Made by a program: the position numbers and the translations under genes. Below the pieces are notes generated by a model, which searched no databases, was not told the DNA's origin, and worked only from the letters and a program-made list of their open reading frames with translations. Of a DNA stretch of 64,000 nt, positions 33,480 through 40,538 are shown piece after piece. Every line of letters begins with the position of its first letter. Within the stretch, counting starts at the first letter, position 1. Location of the stretch: contig JAZNXI010000177.1 of the NCBI GenBank assembly GCA_045593825.1, positions 45,813 through 109,812 on the forward strand, written 5' to 3'. This DNA is from SIG299 sp045593825 (lineage in GTDB: Bacteria > Bacillota > Clostridia > Lachnospirales > Lachnospiraceae).

Positions 33480-33657
33480 TCTTTGCGTCCGGCTCTTTAA
33501 TGACGGTCATTGTTAACTTGTCAATTTCAATTAATGTTTCATTTTTGCACTTCGGGCAAAACAACGGAAACTGCTTTAGTACCGTGTCCTCCCGCACTTT
33601 ATTTCTTGTTTTATTTCCGCATACCGGGCATTTTACCCATTCTGTCTTTAATTCCAT
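33460..33657 (-). CDS. Cys_rich_KTR domain protein
   Basis: A 65-residue zinc-ribbon-like protein with paired CPVCGNKTR and CPKCKNETL motifs and the characteristic KTR triad. It ends EPDAKTQSQLS. Proteins of this family, with nearly the same C-terminus, occur beside resistance genes in Tn916-like elements, as far as I recall; their function is unknown. It lies 23 bp after a TetR gene and its last codons form the 5' arm of the terminator at 33434-33479. A relic of the same 3' end lies at 25051-25074, beyond the array. Confidence 0.85.
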   Translation of the reverse strand: MELKTEWVKCPVCGNKTRNKVREDTVLKQFPLFCPKCKNETLIEIDKLTMTVIKEPDAKTQSQLS

Positions 33658-33680
33658 AACCTCTCCTCATTTCTAAAACC

Positions 33681-34289
33681 CTATGGTTTTTCCTGCTTAT
33701 TTACCGGTATCGTCTGAAACGTTCCCGACTTAATCAGTATCAATGTTCCCTGAAAGCTTGCGCTTAAAATTTCTGATATTTCCTCCATGGAAAAATGGCA
33801 CACCTTATTTGCCACCAACGCACAAATACTGAAAGTATGCAGCCATGTCATTTTGAACAGCATCTCTGCATCCTTACGGTCCAGTCCGTAATCCCGCTGC
33901 ATAATCTGAATACACACTTCCACCGTATCTCCAAGGCTTACAACCATCTCCTCGTAGGACTGGCTTTCCTCCCGCTCCCGCATATAAATTAACTGGAACA
34001 GTTTAGGTTCTCTCATGGCAAATTCAATCATTTTCATGCCCACATATTTAAATGCCGGAGTGAAATTGAGCGCATCGCTGACACAGCTTTCAAACTCTTT
34101 TAATGCCAGTGCCCGGACCTCCTGCTGCACCTCTTCCATGTTTTTAAATGCAGTAAAAATCGGAGACGAAGACGTGCCCAGCTTCTTACCCAGTTCTCTG
34201 GCAACCACAGACTCTATTCCCTTTTCCCTTGCCATCTCAAAAGCGGCCTGAATGATTTCTTCTTTTGTAAATTTCTTTTTTGGCGGCAT
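33681..34289 (-). CDS. TetR/AcrR-family regulator upstream of the KTR gene and array
   Basis: 202 residues. The N-terminal helix-turn-helix spans about residues 8-55 (IIQAAFEMAREKGIESVVAR ... LGTSSSPIFTAF); the rest is the all-helical ligand and dimer domain. The ATG has GGAGAAAT upstream. It has a perfect consensus promoter (34334-34362) with the palindrome AACATATGTT at the expected transcription start, suggesting autorepression. Since KTR follows in 23 bp, inducer binding here may open transcription towards the array, subject to the KTR terminator. Confidence 0.88.
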   Translation of the reverse strand: MPPKKKFTKEEIIQAAFEMAREKGIESVVARELGKKLGTSSSPIFTAFKNMEEVQQEVRALALKEFESCVSDALNFTPAFKYVGMKMIEFAMREPKLFQLIYMREREESQSYEEMVVSLGDTVEVCIQIMQRDYGLDRKDAEMLFKMTWLHTFSICALVANKVCHFSMEEISEILSASFQGTLILIKSGTFQTIPVNKQEKP

Positions 34290-34321
34290 GATAATTTCTC
34301 CATTTAAACCAATTGTTATGT

Positions 34322-34362
34322 AACATATGTTTTATTATATATTATTCATTGTTCACTGTCAA
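34322..34362 (-). promoter_or_regulatory. consensus promoter and palindromic operator of the TetR-KTR unit
   Basis: A perfect TTGACA (34362-34357), a 17-bp spacer and a perfect TATAAT (34339-34334) on the minus strand. The 10-bp palindrome AACATATGTT (34322-34331) covers the predicted start point. Confidence 0.8.
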
Positions 34363-34380
34363 CAAAATGTTCATAATATT

Positions 34381-34950
34381 TTATTTTAATTGCGCTAAAA
34401 ACGCCAGATTAGCCCGGTGAATCATTTCCATCGGCTCATCTTTGGATGAAAAGCCCCCTTGGATTACCACGCAGGAAGCAATGCCGTGAACGTACATCTG
34501 AAGGTTTATCATGTGCTGAAGCGCTGCCTCTTTAGATACACCATATTCCTGTTGAAGCATATTTACAGCCTTCTCATAGTTATCCGCCCGGAGGGATTTT
34601 GTCAAATTGTTCATTTTTCTTCCGTCCACATCACTCATATAAAAGTACTTATATAAGTTTGGATAATCAAAAGCCAACGTAATGTAGCCGAATGCGATAT
34701 CCTCCAACTGCTCTGCAACATGTTCGCTTTTTATTCCGCAGAAAATCCGCCCCAGAAAGCGCACACAATAATCTAACAGTTCTGTCCGTAAGCCTTCCAT
34801 GCTTCCAAAATGCCAGGCAATAGGCTGGGTAGAACAACCGATTTCCTTCGCTAAGGCTTTTATATTTATAGAAGCATATCCTTCCCGTACCAGCATTTGA
34901 AATGCCGCCTCTAAAATAATATCCTTGGATATTTGCGTTTTTCTTGCCAC
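34381..34950 (-). CDS. TetR/AcrR-family regulator
   Basis: 189 residues. The N-terminal HTH spans about residues 8-55 (ILEAAFQMLVREGYASINIK ... GCSTQPIAWHFG). The C-terminal ligand domain is typical of the family. The start is GTG at 34950 behind AAGGAGG. A 22-bp inverted repeat at 35009-35030 upstream is a probable autoregulatory operator. The target genes are not obvious; the nearest candidates are the next TetR gene and itself. Confidence 0.88.
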   Translation of the reverse strand: MARKTQISKDIILEAAFQMLVREGYASINIKALAKEIGCSTQPIAWHFGSMEGLRTELLDYCVRFLGRIFCGIKSEHVAEQLEDIAFGYITLAFDYPNLYKYFYMSDVDGRKMNNLTKSLRADNYEKAVNMLQQEYGVSKEAALQHMINLQMYVHGIASCVVIQGGFSSKDEPMEMIHRANLAFLAQLK

Positions 34951-35008
34951 GTAGCTTCCTCCTTTTCTTCGCAGATTATCAGTCTGTTGCTCATTTTTAT
35001 AAACCGTT

Positions 35009-35030
35009 TTATATAAATGCGTTTATATAA
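35009..35030 (-). promoter_or_regulatory. 22-bp inverted-repeat operator upstream of the second TetR gene
   Basis: Perfect 9-bp arms TTATATAAA and TTTATATAA (35009-35017, 35022-35030) around TGCG. The size and symmetry are typical of TetR sites. Confidence 0.6.
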
Positions 35031-35040
35031 TAATCCTAAA

Positions 35041-35072
35041 GAGAACAGAAGTCAATACTAACTTCTGTTCTC
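35041..35072 (-). terminator. hairpin after the RNHCP gene
   Basis: Perfect 12-bp arms GAGAACAGAAGT / ACTTCTGTTCTC (35041-35052, 35061-35072). Only a short TTTAG follows on the minus strand, so termination may be weak. Confidence 0.6.
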
Positions 35073-35088
35073 CGTTGTCATTTCTTTT

Positions 35089-35514
35089 TTAGTTCAATGA
35101 ACCTTCGCCGCCCATCATTTTTGTCATTTCCTCGATTCTATCAATAGGAAACGGCGGATGACCGATTGGTTTCATGGCAATTGACATCAGCTTCATCGGA
35201 TTATCATCAGCAGCCACCCGGTTGGAACTGAAGCTTCCGCACATTTTACAGCGGTGGATAATGGCCCACTCGCCCTTGTTACGCACCCACACCGCCACCG
35301 GCTCCATGTGTCCGCCACAGTCCGATTCCCGGTCGCCCGGTTCAATATCCACATGCAGACTGAAAAGGCAGTTCGGACAGTGATTTCGATGGTCACTGCC
35401 TGCGCCCTCCGGCACCACGGTTCTTCCGCAGTTTTTGCAGGTAAATGTCTCATTGCATGGATGGGTCTTATAATAGTGCTTGTCATATTGCTTCCGTTTG
35501 TTTTCTCTGTTCAT
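35089..35514 (-). CDS. RNHCP domain protein
   Basis: 141 residues. It carries the RNHCP hallmark (GSDHRNHCPNCLFSLH) and three further Cys pairs, TCKNCGR, CGGHMEP and CKMCGSFSSNR, so it should bind zinc. The family is widespread in Firmicutes and of unknown function, possibly nucleic-acid related. It starts 3 bp after the CD3324-like gene, within reach of GGAGG at that gene's end, so the two form an operon. Confidence 0.85.
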   Translation of the reverse strand: MNRENKRKQYDKHYYKTHPCNETFTCKNCGRTVVPEGAGSDHRNHCPNCLFSLHVDIEPGDRESDCGGHMEPVAVWVRNKGEWAIIHRCKMCGSFSSNRVAADDNPMKLMSIAMKPIGHPPFPIDRIEEMTKMMGGEGSLN

Positions 35515-35517
35515 TTT

Positions 35518-35811
35518 CTATGAATCCTCCTCATTCTTTTGTGAGGATTCATATTCGCGCAGGATTCCCCGGATTCTCTTCTCCGAAAGATAAAACTCCC
35601 TGCTTAAAGTTTCCACTGTTTCTCCCGCATAATAACGCTTTACAATGGTTTGATTCCGTTTTGCCAGTTTTTCTTTTGTTCCGCTTTTTTCTCCCCAGGA
35701 AAATGAATTTTCACCCTTTCTTGGAATATACATAAGCTTTCCGTCCACATACTTTTGGATTTCCTCCACTAAGTGCTTTGGCAAAACTTCCTCCGCTTTC
35801 ACATAGCTCAT
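35518..35811 (-). CDS. CD3324-family HTH protein
   Basis: 97 residues. The N-terminal half has VDGKLMYIPRKG; the C-terminal half (KRNQTIVKRYYAGETVETLSR ... RIRGIL) is a resolvase- or sigma-like helix-turn-helix that could bind DNA. The family is named after a Clostridioides difficile protein and is uncharacterised. The ATG has AGGAGG upstream. The leader holds a hairpin (35843-35878) and the promoter contains an inverted repeat between its boxes. Confidence 0.8.
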   Translation of the reverse strand: MSYVKAEEVLPKHLVEEIQKYVDGKLMYIPRKGENSFSWGEKSGTKEKLAKRNQTIVKRYYAGETVETLSREFYLSEKRIRGILREYESSQKNEEDS

Positions 35812-35842
35812 ATGCTTCCTCCTAATACTGTTTAGGACGCAA

Positions 35843-35878
35843 TGGCTATTACAGATTCAGTTTTTTGCAATAGCCATC
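35843..35878 (-). other. leader hairpin of the CD3324-RNHCP operon
   Basis: 9-bp arms ATGGCTATT / AATAGCCAT (35843-35851, 35870-35878). On the minus strand the loop begins with AAAAAAC; no T-run follows, so it is not a standard terminator. It could control mRNA stability or translation. Confidence 0.45.
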
Positions 35879-35943
35879 GCTATTTTACACTTGGTCTCGC
35901 TTTCAACATATAATCAAATCCAACCTTTCTATTTTTTTCTTTT

Positions 35944-35973
35944 ATCATAACACAGAGCAAGTCTGTGCTTCAA
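35944..35973 (-). promoter_or_regulatory. promoter with inverted repeat in its spacer
   Basis: TTGAAG (35973-35968), an 18-bp spacer and TATGAT (35949-35944) on the minus strand. The repeat CACAGA-CTTGC-TCTGTG occupies 35951-35967, that is, almost the whole spacer. Confidence 0.6.
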
Positions 35974-36009
35974 TCTCGTTTTTAAGTAGAATTGTTTTCA
36001 GGCAACCAC

Positions 36010-36684
36010 TTACCAGATAAACGGTATCAATCTGTATTTTACTTTTTTCTTATATTCCGTGTAGCCCTGTAAGCCTTCCTCCAGCACCTTCTCTTCATTG
36101 CCGATGCGGGCAATAATAGCAATCGGATACAAAAGCATTACCCCAAATGCAATCCAGGACCCGAGCACCACGGGCATAGCAAGAAATAAAAAGATGGTTG
36201 CCGTGTACATCGGATGACGGATGATACCATACAGTCCGGTATCAATCACTTTTTGATTTTCCTGCACTTCCACGGTTCGGGAAAGGTAAGCATTCTCCCT
36301 CATAACCTCACCATACATGCCGTAAGATGCCAGCAAAATAACCGCTGCCACCACTACTGCCCACTCCGACACATTGGTCCATCCGAAACGGAAATCCAAA
36401 CCAGCCAGTACAAAAGAACCGATAAACATCAGTCCGGATATTGCTACCACACCCTTTTGCGTGGATTCTTTCTCTTTACTTTGCAAACGCTTTTCCAGCA
36501 GTTCCGGTGCTTTTGCAAATAAAATCACACCAAGAATCAACATTGGAATAAATAGCAGACCTAAAAACAGCCATGCATTGGAATAATTCCAAGTCCCTGC
36601 AGGAAGAAAAAGCACCAGTCCCATAAGAATAAGGCCTGCCAGGAATTTGGTTAGTGCGCTGAGTAATAATTTTTGCTTTGTCAT
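36010..36684 (-). CDS. isoprenylcysteine carboxyl methyltransferase-like membrane protein
   Basis: 224 residues with about five membrane helices. The C-terminal part contains DTGLYGIIRHPMYTATI and a following NEEKVLEE segment, the S-adenosylmethionine-binding pattern of the ICMT/phospholipid methyltransferase group. Bacterial substrates are generally unknown. The ATG has AAAGGGGAG upstream and a TATAAT at 36722-36727 with a poor -35 box. It is divergent from the toxin-antitoxin genes. Confidence 0.82.
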   Translation of the reverse strand: MTKQKLLLSALTKFLAGLILMGLVLFLPAGTWNYSNAWLFLGLLFIPMLILGVILFAKAPELLEKRLQSKEKESTQKGVVAISGLMFIGSFVLAGLDFRFGWTNVSEWAVVVAAVILLASYGMYGEVMRENAYLSRTVEVQENQKVIDTGLYGIIRHPMYTATIFLFLAMPVVLGSWIAFGVMLLYPIAIIARIGNEEKVLEEGLQGYTEYKKKVKYRLIPFIW

Positions 36685-36748
36685 ATGTAATCTCCCCTTT
36701 CGTTTAGATTATTGTAACTCCATTATACTAAAATAGCAATTCAATTTA

Positions 36749-36783
36749 TTTTTCGTTGAATTTTACGAAAAATATGTTATAAT
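36749..36783 (+). promoter_or_regulatory. promoter/operator of the toxin-antitoxin module
   Basis: TTGAAT (36756-36761), a 16-bp spacer and TATAAT (36778-36783). An 8-bp inverted repeat TTTTTCGT / ACGAAAAA (36749-36756, 36765-36772) overlaps the -35 box, consistent with autorepression by the antitoxin. Confidence 0.65.
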
Positions 36784-36819
36784 ATTCTTAGCATATTTTA
36801 TCTTAAAAGGAGGTATCCC

Positions 36820-37080
36820 ATGCCAAATATTGTACCGGTTTCCGATTTACGTAATTATCCGGAGGTTCTCCGTAATGTTACCAAAGAACAGCCTGTTTAT
36901 CTCACCAAAAACGGTAGAGGCAGTTATGTTTTAATGGATATCGAAGAATACGAAAAAACACAAGCTACACTCTATCTTCTCAACGACCTTACCAAAGGCA
37001 AAAAATCTGGAGAGGAAAAGGGATGGGTATCCTCTACTGATGTAAGGGCTCATTTCCGTGCAAAAGCCAATGAAGTATAA
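36820..37080 (+). CDS. Phd/YefM-family antitoxin
   Basis: 86 residues. The N-terminal DNA-binding and dimer domain is typical (VPVSDLRNYPEVLRNV, then PVYLTKNGRGSYVLMDIEEYE); the C-terminal tail (WVSSTDVRAHFRAKA) would wrap the toxin. The ATG has AAAAGGAGG upstream. It overlaps the toxin gene by 11 bp, as is usual for type II systems. Confidence 0.92.
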   Translation: MPNIVPVSDLRNYPEVLRNVTKEQPVYLTKNGRGSYVLMDIEEYEKTQATLYLLNDLTKGKKSGEEKGWVSSTDVRAHFRAKANEV

Positions 37081-37381
37081 TATTAACTACTCTCCTAAAG
37101 CACTTCAGGACTTAGATGAAATTTGGGACTACATCTCCAAGGAGCTCTCTAATCCTGATGCGGCAGAACATGTTGTTACTTCCATTTTAGACGCTGTTGA
37201 TGTTCTTGGAGAATTTCCCGAGTCCGGTGCCCCACTGGAACCCCATATCAATTTGGATTCTCCTTATCGTTTTGTCACAGCAGGTAACTACATTGCATTT
37301 TACCGTTTCGAAGAGAATACTGTTTATGTGGATCGTGTTTTATATCAAAAAAGAAATTATGCAAAGCTGCTTTCGTTGTAA
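37070..37381 (+). CDS. ParE/RelE-family toxin
   Basis: 103 residues. The family pattern is clear: INYSPKALQDLDEIWDYI at the N-terminus, then SPYRFVTAGNYIAFYRFEENTVYVDRVLYQKRNY at the end. Such toxins either poison gyrase (ParE) or cut mRNA on the ribosome (RelE); the LDEIWDYI helix pair favours the ParE-like side. I chose the ATG at 37070 over a GTG at 37058. A terminator follows at once. Confidence 0.9.
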   Translation: MKYNINYSPKALQDLDEIWDYISKELSNPDAAEHVVTSILDAVDVLGEFPESGAPLEPHINLDSPYRFVTAGNYIAFYRFEENTVYVDRVLYQKRNYAKLLSL

Positions 37382-37390
37382 TACAAAAAA

Positions 37391-37419
37391 ATCCGGCAGA
37401 GATTCACTCCCTGCCGGAT
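37391..37419. terminator. bidirectional intrinsic terminator between toxin and glyA
   Basis: Perfect 9-bp arms ATCCGGCAG / CTGCCGGAT (37391-37399, 37411-37419), followed by ATATTTTTTT on the plus strand and TTTTTTTGTAT on the minus strand. Confidence 0.92.
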
Positions 37420-37427
37420 ATATTTTT

Positions 37428-38666
37428 TTAGTATAAAGGATGCTTATCAGTTAAAGTCTTAACCAGAGCCTTAACCTCTTCCGCTGCTGCTTCCTTCTTG
37501 GAAACTGCAAGGTAGATTGCTTCTGCCACTACATCCATATCTTCTACTTCGAAACCGCGGGTAGTAACCGCTGCTGTACCAAGACGGATACCGCTGGTTA
37601 CGAATGGGGAAGTAGGGTCATTTGGAATGGCATTCTTATTACATGTAATATTAACCGCGTCAAGTAACTTTTCGGTTTCCTTACCGGTAACACCCATGCT
37701 CTGTAAATCAACCAGCATTAAGTGATTGTCAGTACCGCCGGATACGAGATTGAATCCACGCTTTACAAGACCGTCAGCCAATGCTGCTGCGTTCTTTACA
37801 ACGTTCTGTGCATATGTCTTAAACTCCGGCTGAAGAGCTTCCTTAAAGCACACTGCCTTTGCAGCGATAACGTGCATTAAAGGACCGCCCTGGATACCCG
37901 GGAATACACACTTGTTTAACTTATGTTCTTCTGCAAACTCTGCGGAGGAAAGGATGAGACCGCCTCTTGGTCCGCGTAATGTCTTGTGGGTTGTAGAAGT
38001 AACCACATGTGCATGTGGGAATGGGGATGGATGTGAACCACCTGCAACCAGACCTGCAATGTGAGCCATATCTACCATAAGGAATGCGCCGACTTCATCC
38101 GCAATTTCACGGAAACGCTTAAAGTCGATGGTTCTTGCGTATGCGCTGGCACCTGCAATAATCATCTTTGGCTTTGCTTCCTTTGCGATGCGGAGAACTT
38201 CATCATAATCGATGAAACCGTCGTCATTTACACCATAAGGTACAATATTGAAATAGGAACCGGAGAAGTTAACTGGGCTGCCATGGGAAAGGTGACCGCC
38301 GTGTGCAAGGTTCATACCAAGCACGGTATCGCCCGGCTTAAGGAGTGCAAAGAACACTGCCATGTTTGCCTGTGCACCGGAGTGTGGCTGTACGTTTGCG
38401 TATGTACAACCGTAAATTTCCTTTACGCGCTCAATCGCAAGATTTTCTACCACGTCAACGAACTCACAACCGCCGTAGTAACGCTTACCAGGATATCCTT
38501 CTGCGTACTTGTTGGTTAATGGGCTGCCCATAGCTGCCATAACGGCCTTACTTACAAAGTTTTCAGATGCAATCAGTTCGATATGGTCCTTCTGTCTGCC
38601 CAGCTCTAAGTCCATTGCTGCAGCAACTTCCGGATCGAAACACTTTACTTCATCAAATGAATACAT
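37428..38666 (-). CDS. glyA: serine hydroxymethyltransferase
   Basis: A 412-residue PLP enzyme that interconverts serine and glycine and makes methylene-THF, the substrate of the MTHFR encoded at 8498-10342. Motifs: ENFVS and YAEGYPGKRYYGG in the N-terminal part, MVDMAHIAGL, and the PLP-binding Lys in VVTSTTHKTLRGPRGG. Length is normal. The ATG has GAGGAG upstream. The leader carries a perfect 13-bp palindrome (38708-38720) close to the predicted transcription start. Confidence 0.97.
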   Translation of the reverse strand: MYSFDEVKCFDPEVAAAMDLELGRQKDHIELIASENFVSKAVMAAMGSPLTNKYAEGYPGKRYYGGCEFVDVVENLAIERVKEIYGCTYANVQPHSGAQANMAVFFALLKPGDTVLGMNLAHGGHLSHGSPVNFSGSYFNIVPYGVNDDGFIDYDEVLRIAKEAKPKMIIAGASAYARTIDFKRFREIADEVGAFLMVDMAHIAGLVAGGSHPSPFPHAHVVTSTTHKTLRGPRGGLILSSAEFAEEHKLNKCVFPGIQGGPLMHVIAAKAVCFKEALQPEFKTYAQNVVKNAAALADGLVKRGFNLVSGGTDNHLMLVDLQSMGVTGKETEKLLDAVNITCNKNAIPNDPTSPFVTSGIRLGTAAVTTRGFEVEDMDVVAEAIYLAVSKKEAAAEEVKALVKTLTDKHPLY

Positions 38667-38707
38667 AATGCTTTCTCCTCTTTCCTAAGTTACTTTTAAA
38701 ATTTATC

Positions 38708-38763
38708 ACTGCGTCGCAGTAAATAATCAAAACGATTATATCACACCATTTTCGAAATTACAA
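38708..38763 (-). promoter_or_regulatory. glyA promoter and downstream palindrome
   Basis: TTGTAA (38763-38758), a 17-bp spacer and TATAAT (38740-38735) on the minus strand. The palindrome ACTGCGTCGCAGT (38708-38720) follows within 15 bp of the -10 box and may bind a regulator. Confidence 0.7.
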
Positions 38764-38774
38764 GCCCCAACCTG

Positions 38775-40538
38775 CTATATTTTGTAATACTGCATCACCG
38801 CCTGTAATGTCACTTTATCCCGGAATTCATTGGTCTCCGGATAATATATCATGTTCATGCGGATTTCGTTTTCTCTTCCCTGGAACATTTTATCCAACGC
38901 CGTTTTGCCAAACTTTGCTTCGATTTCCTGCTCAAAGGCCGGAATATCCCCAAAGTACATGACATCAAACTGTTTTCCGTATTCATTTTCTGCCACCAGC
39001 TTCAAAACATTGGCATTTTTACCGAGAATTCTGGCGTGAAGCAATTTCAGGTTTCTTTCCGCAAACAACGGCTTTTCATTCCCCACACCAAAGGGCTCCA
39101 ACAACTTTAATTCTGCAATCACCTGCTCTGTCACCAAACCAAAAGGCAAAATCACGTCAATGGATACTTTTTCTGTTAAATCATCTTCTGTCAAACCGCT
39201 GTTTTCCACCAGACGACGCTTAAATTCTTCCAGGTTTTCCTTTGGAAGCGACATTCCTGCAGCCTTCGGATGACCACCAAACTTAGTCAGTAAGTCCTGC
39301 ACCTCGCACAGCTTTTCATACATATGATATCCGTCAATGGAACGGGCGGAGCCTTTGATTCCATCCTCTGCATCGGTTAAAATAATGGTTGGGCGGTAAA
39401 ACGCCTCCCGGATGCGGCCTGCAATAATTCCGGCCAGACTTTCATGGCATTCCGGAAGATAAATCACCAGCACCGGAGGAATTTCTACATACTCTAACAC
39501 CTGCCGCTTTGCTTCTTCTACACCTTTGGCAGTCATGTCCTTGCGCGTACGGTTCAGTTCCGTAATTTCCTTTGCCATAACCGCTGCTTCCACCGGATTG
39601 TCACACAACAAAAGCCTCAGCCCTCTTACCGCCACATCCAGACGACCGGATGCATTTAAACATGGACCCAGTACAAAGCCCATATGATAAGCGCTTAAAC
39701 TCTCTTTCACGATTTGATTTTCTTCTATCAGGGCATTGATACCGACATCACTGCTTTCCCGAAGCAGTTTAAGTCCCATTGCCACCATGGTACGGTTTTC
39801 ACCCTTAAGCTCCATAACATCACACACCGTTGCCATGGCGGCATACGGAATCATCCTGCGGAGAAGTTCTCCGGAAAGTCCCATCTGCTCTGCCAGGCAG
39901 TACATTACCTTATAGGCCACCACCGCGCCACAAATGCCGGTCATCGGTGTGGTTTCCCCGTCCTGCTTCGGATTTACAATAATATCTGCTACCGGCATAA
40001 TTTTTACCGGCCCCTTTTCTGTTTCCATCATCGGAATCTCGTGATGGTCCGTTAACACCACCGTAATTCCTGCTTCCTTTGCCATGCGGATCGGTTCCAT
40101 AGCCGCAATACCGTTATCGCAGGTCACAATGATTTCCACCCCCGCATCAATGCACTCCTGCACCATGTCCTCATTTAAACCGTAACCGTCCTTGATACGG
40201 TCCGGAATACGGTAATCCACACTGGCGCCTGCTGCCGTCATGCAGCGGTACAAAATGTACACTGACATAATGCCGTCCACATCATAGTCGCCAATGATAC
40301 GAAATTTCTTTCCTGCCCGGATGCCTTCTGTAATCTTGGCAGCTGCTGCCTCTGCATTTTTTAAAAACTTTGGCGAAGGCAGACACGAAAAAGAAGGATG
40401 CAGATATGCATCCCTCTCCTGTTTTGTTGTAAGCCCACGGTTCACAAGGAGACGGGCCGTTACTTCCGTAATGCCCTGCTCCCTGCAAATTTCCGCAAAA
40501 TTGTCTTTTTTATTCTTTACTGTCCAGTACTGTTTCAT
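38775..40538 (-). CDS. recJ: single-stranded-DNA-specific exonuclease RecJ
   Basis: 587 residues. DHH-family motifs are in order: GDYDVDGIMSVYIL near residue 80, CDNGIAA, LTDHHEIP, and the DHHA1 domain with GSARSIDGYHMYE and FGGHPKAAGMS. It degrades single-stranded DNA 5' to 3' in repair and recombination. Size is typical of the Firmicutes form. Its first 29 bases overlap the 3' end of the DUF4349 gene, suggesting coupled translation, an unusual pairing of a DNA repair enzyme and an envelope lipoprotein. Confidence 0.93.
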   Translation of the reverse strand: MKQYWTVKNKKDNFAEICREQGITEVTARLLVNRGLTTKQERDAYLHPSFSCLPSPKFLKNAEAAAAKITEGIRAGKKFRIIGDYDVDGIMSVYILYRCMTAAGASVDYRIPDRIKDGYGLNEDMVQECIDAGVEIIVTCDNGIAAMEPIRMAKEAGITVVLTDHHEIPMMETEKGPVKIMPVADIIVNPKQDGETTPMTGICGAVVAYKVMYCLAEQMGLSGELLRRMIPYAAMATVCDVMELKGENRTMVAMGLKLLRESSDVGINALIEENQIVKESLSAYHMGFVLGPCLNASGRLDVAVRGLRLLLCDNPVEAAVMAKEITELNRTRKDMTAKGVEEAKRQVLEYVEIPPVLVIYLPECHESLAGIIAGRIREAFYRPTIILTDAEDGIKGSARSIDGYHMYEKLCEVQDLLTKFGGHPKAAGMSLPKENLEEFKRRLVENSGLTEDDLTEKVSIDVILPFGLVTEQVIAELKLLEPFGVGNEKPLFAERNLKLLHARILGKNANVLKLVAENEYGKQFDVMYFGDIPAFEQEIEAKFGKTALDKMFQGRENEIRMNMIYYPETNEFRDKVTLQAVMQYYKI

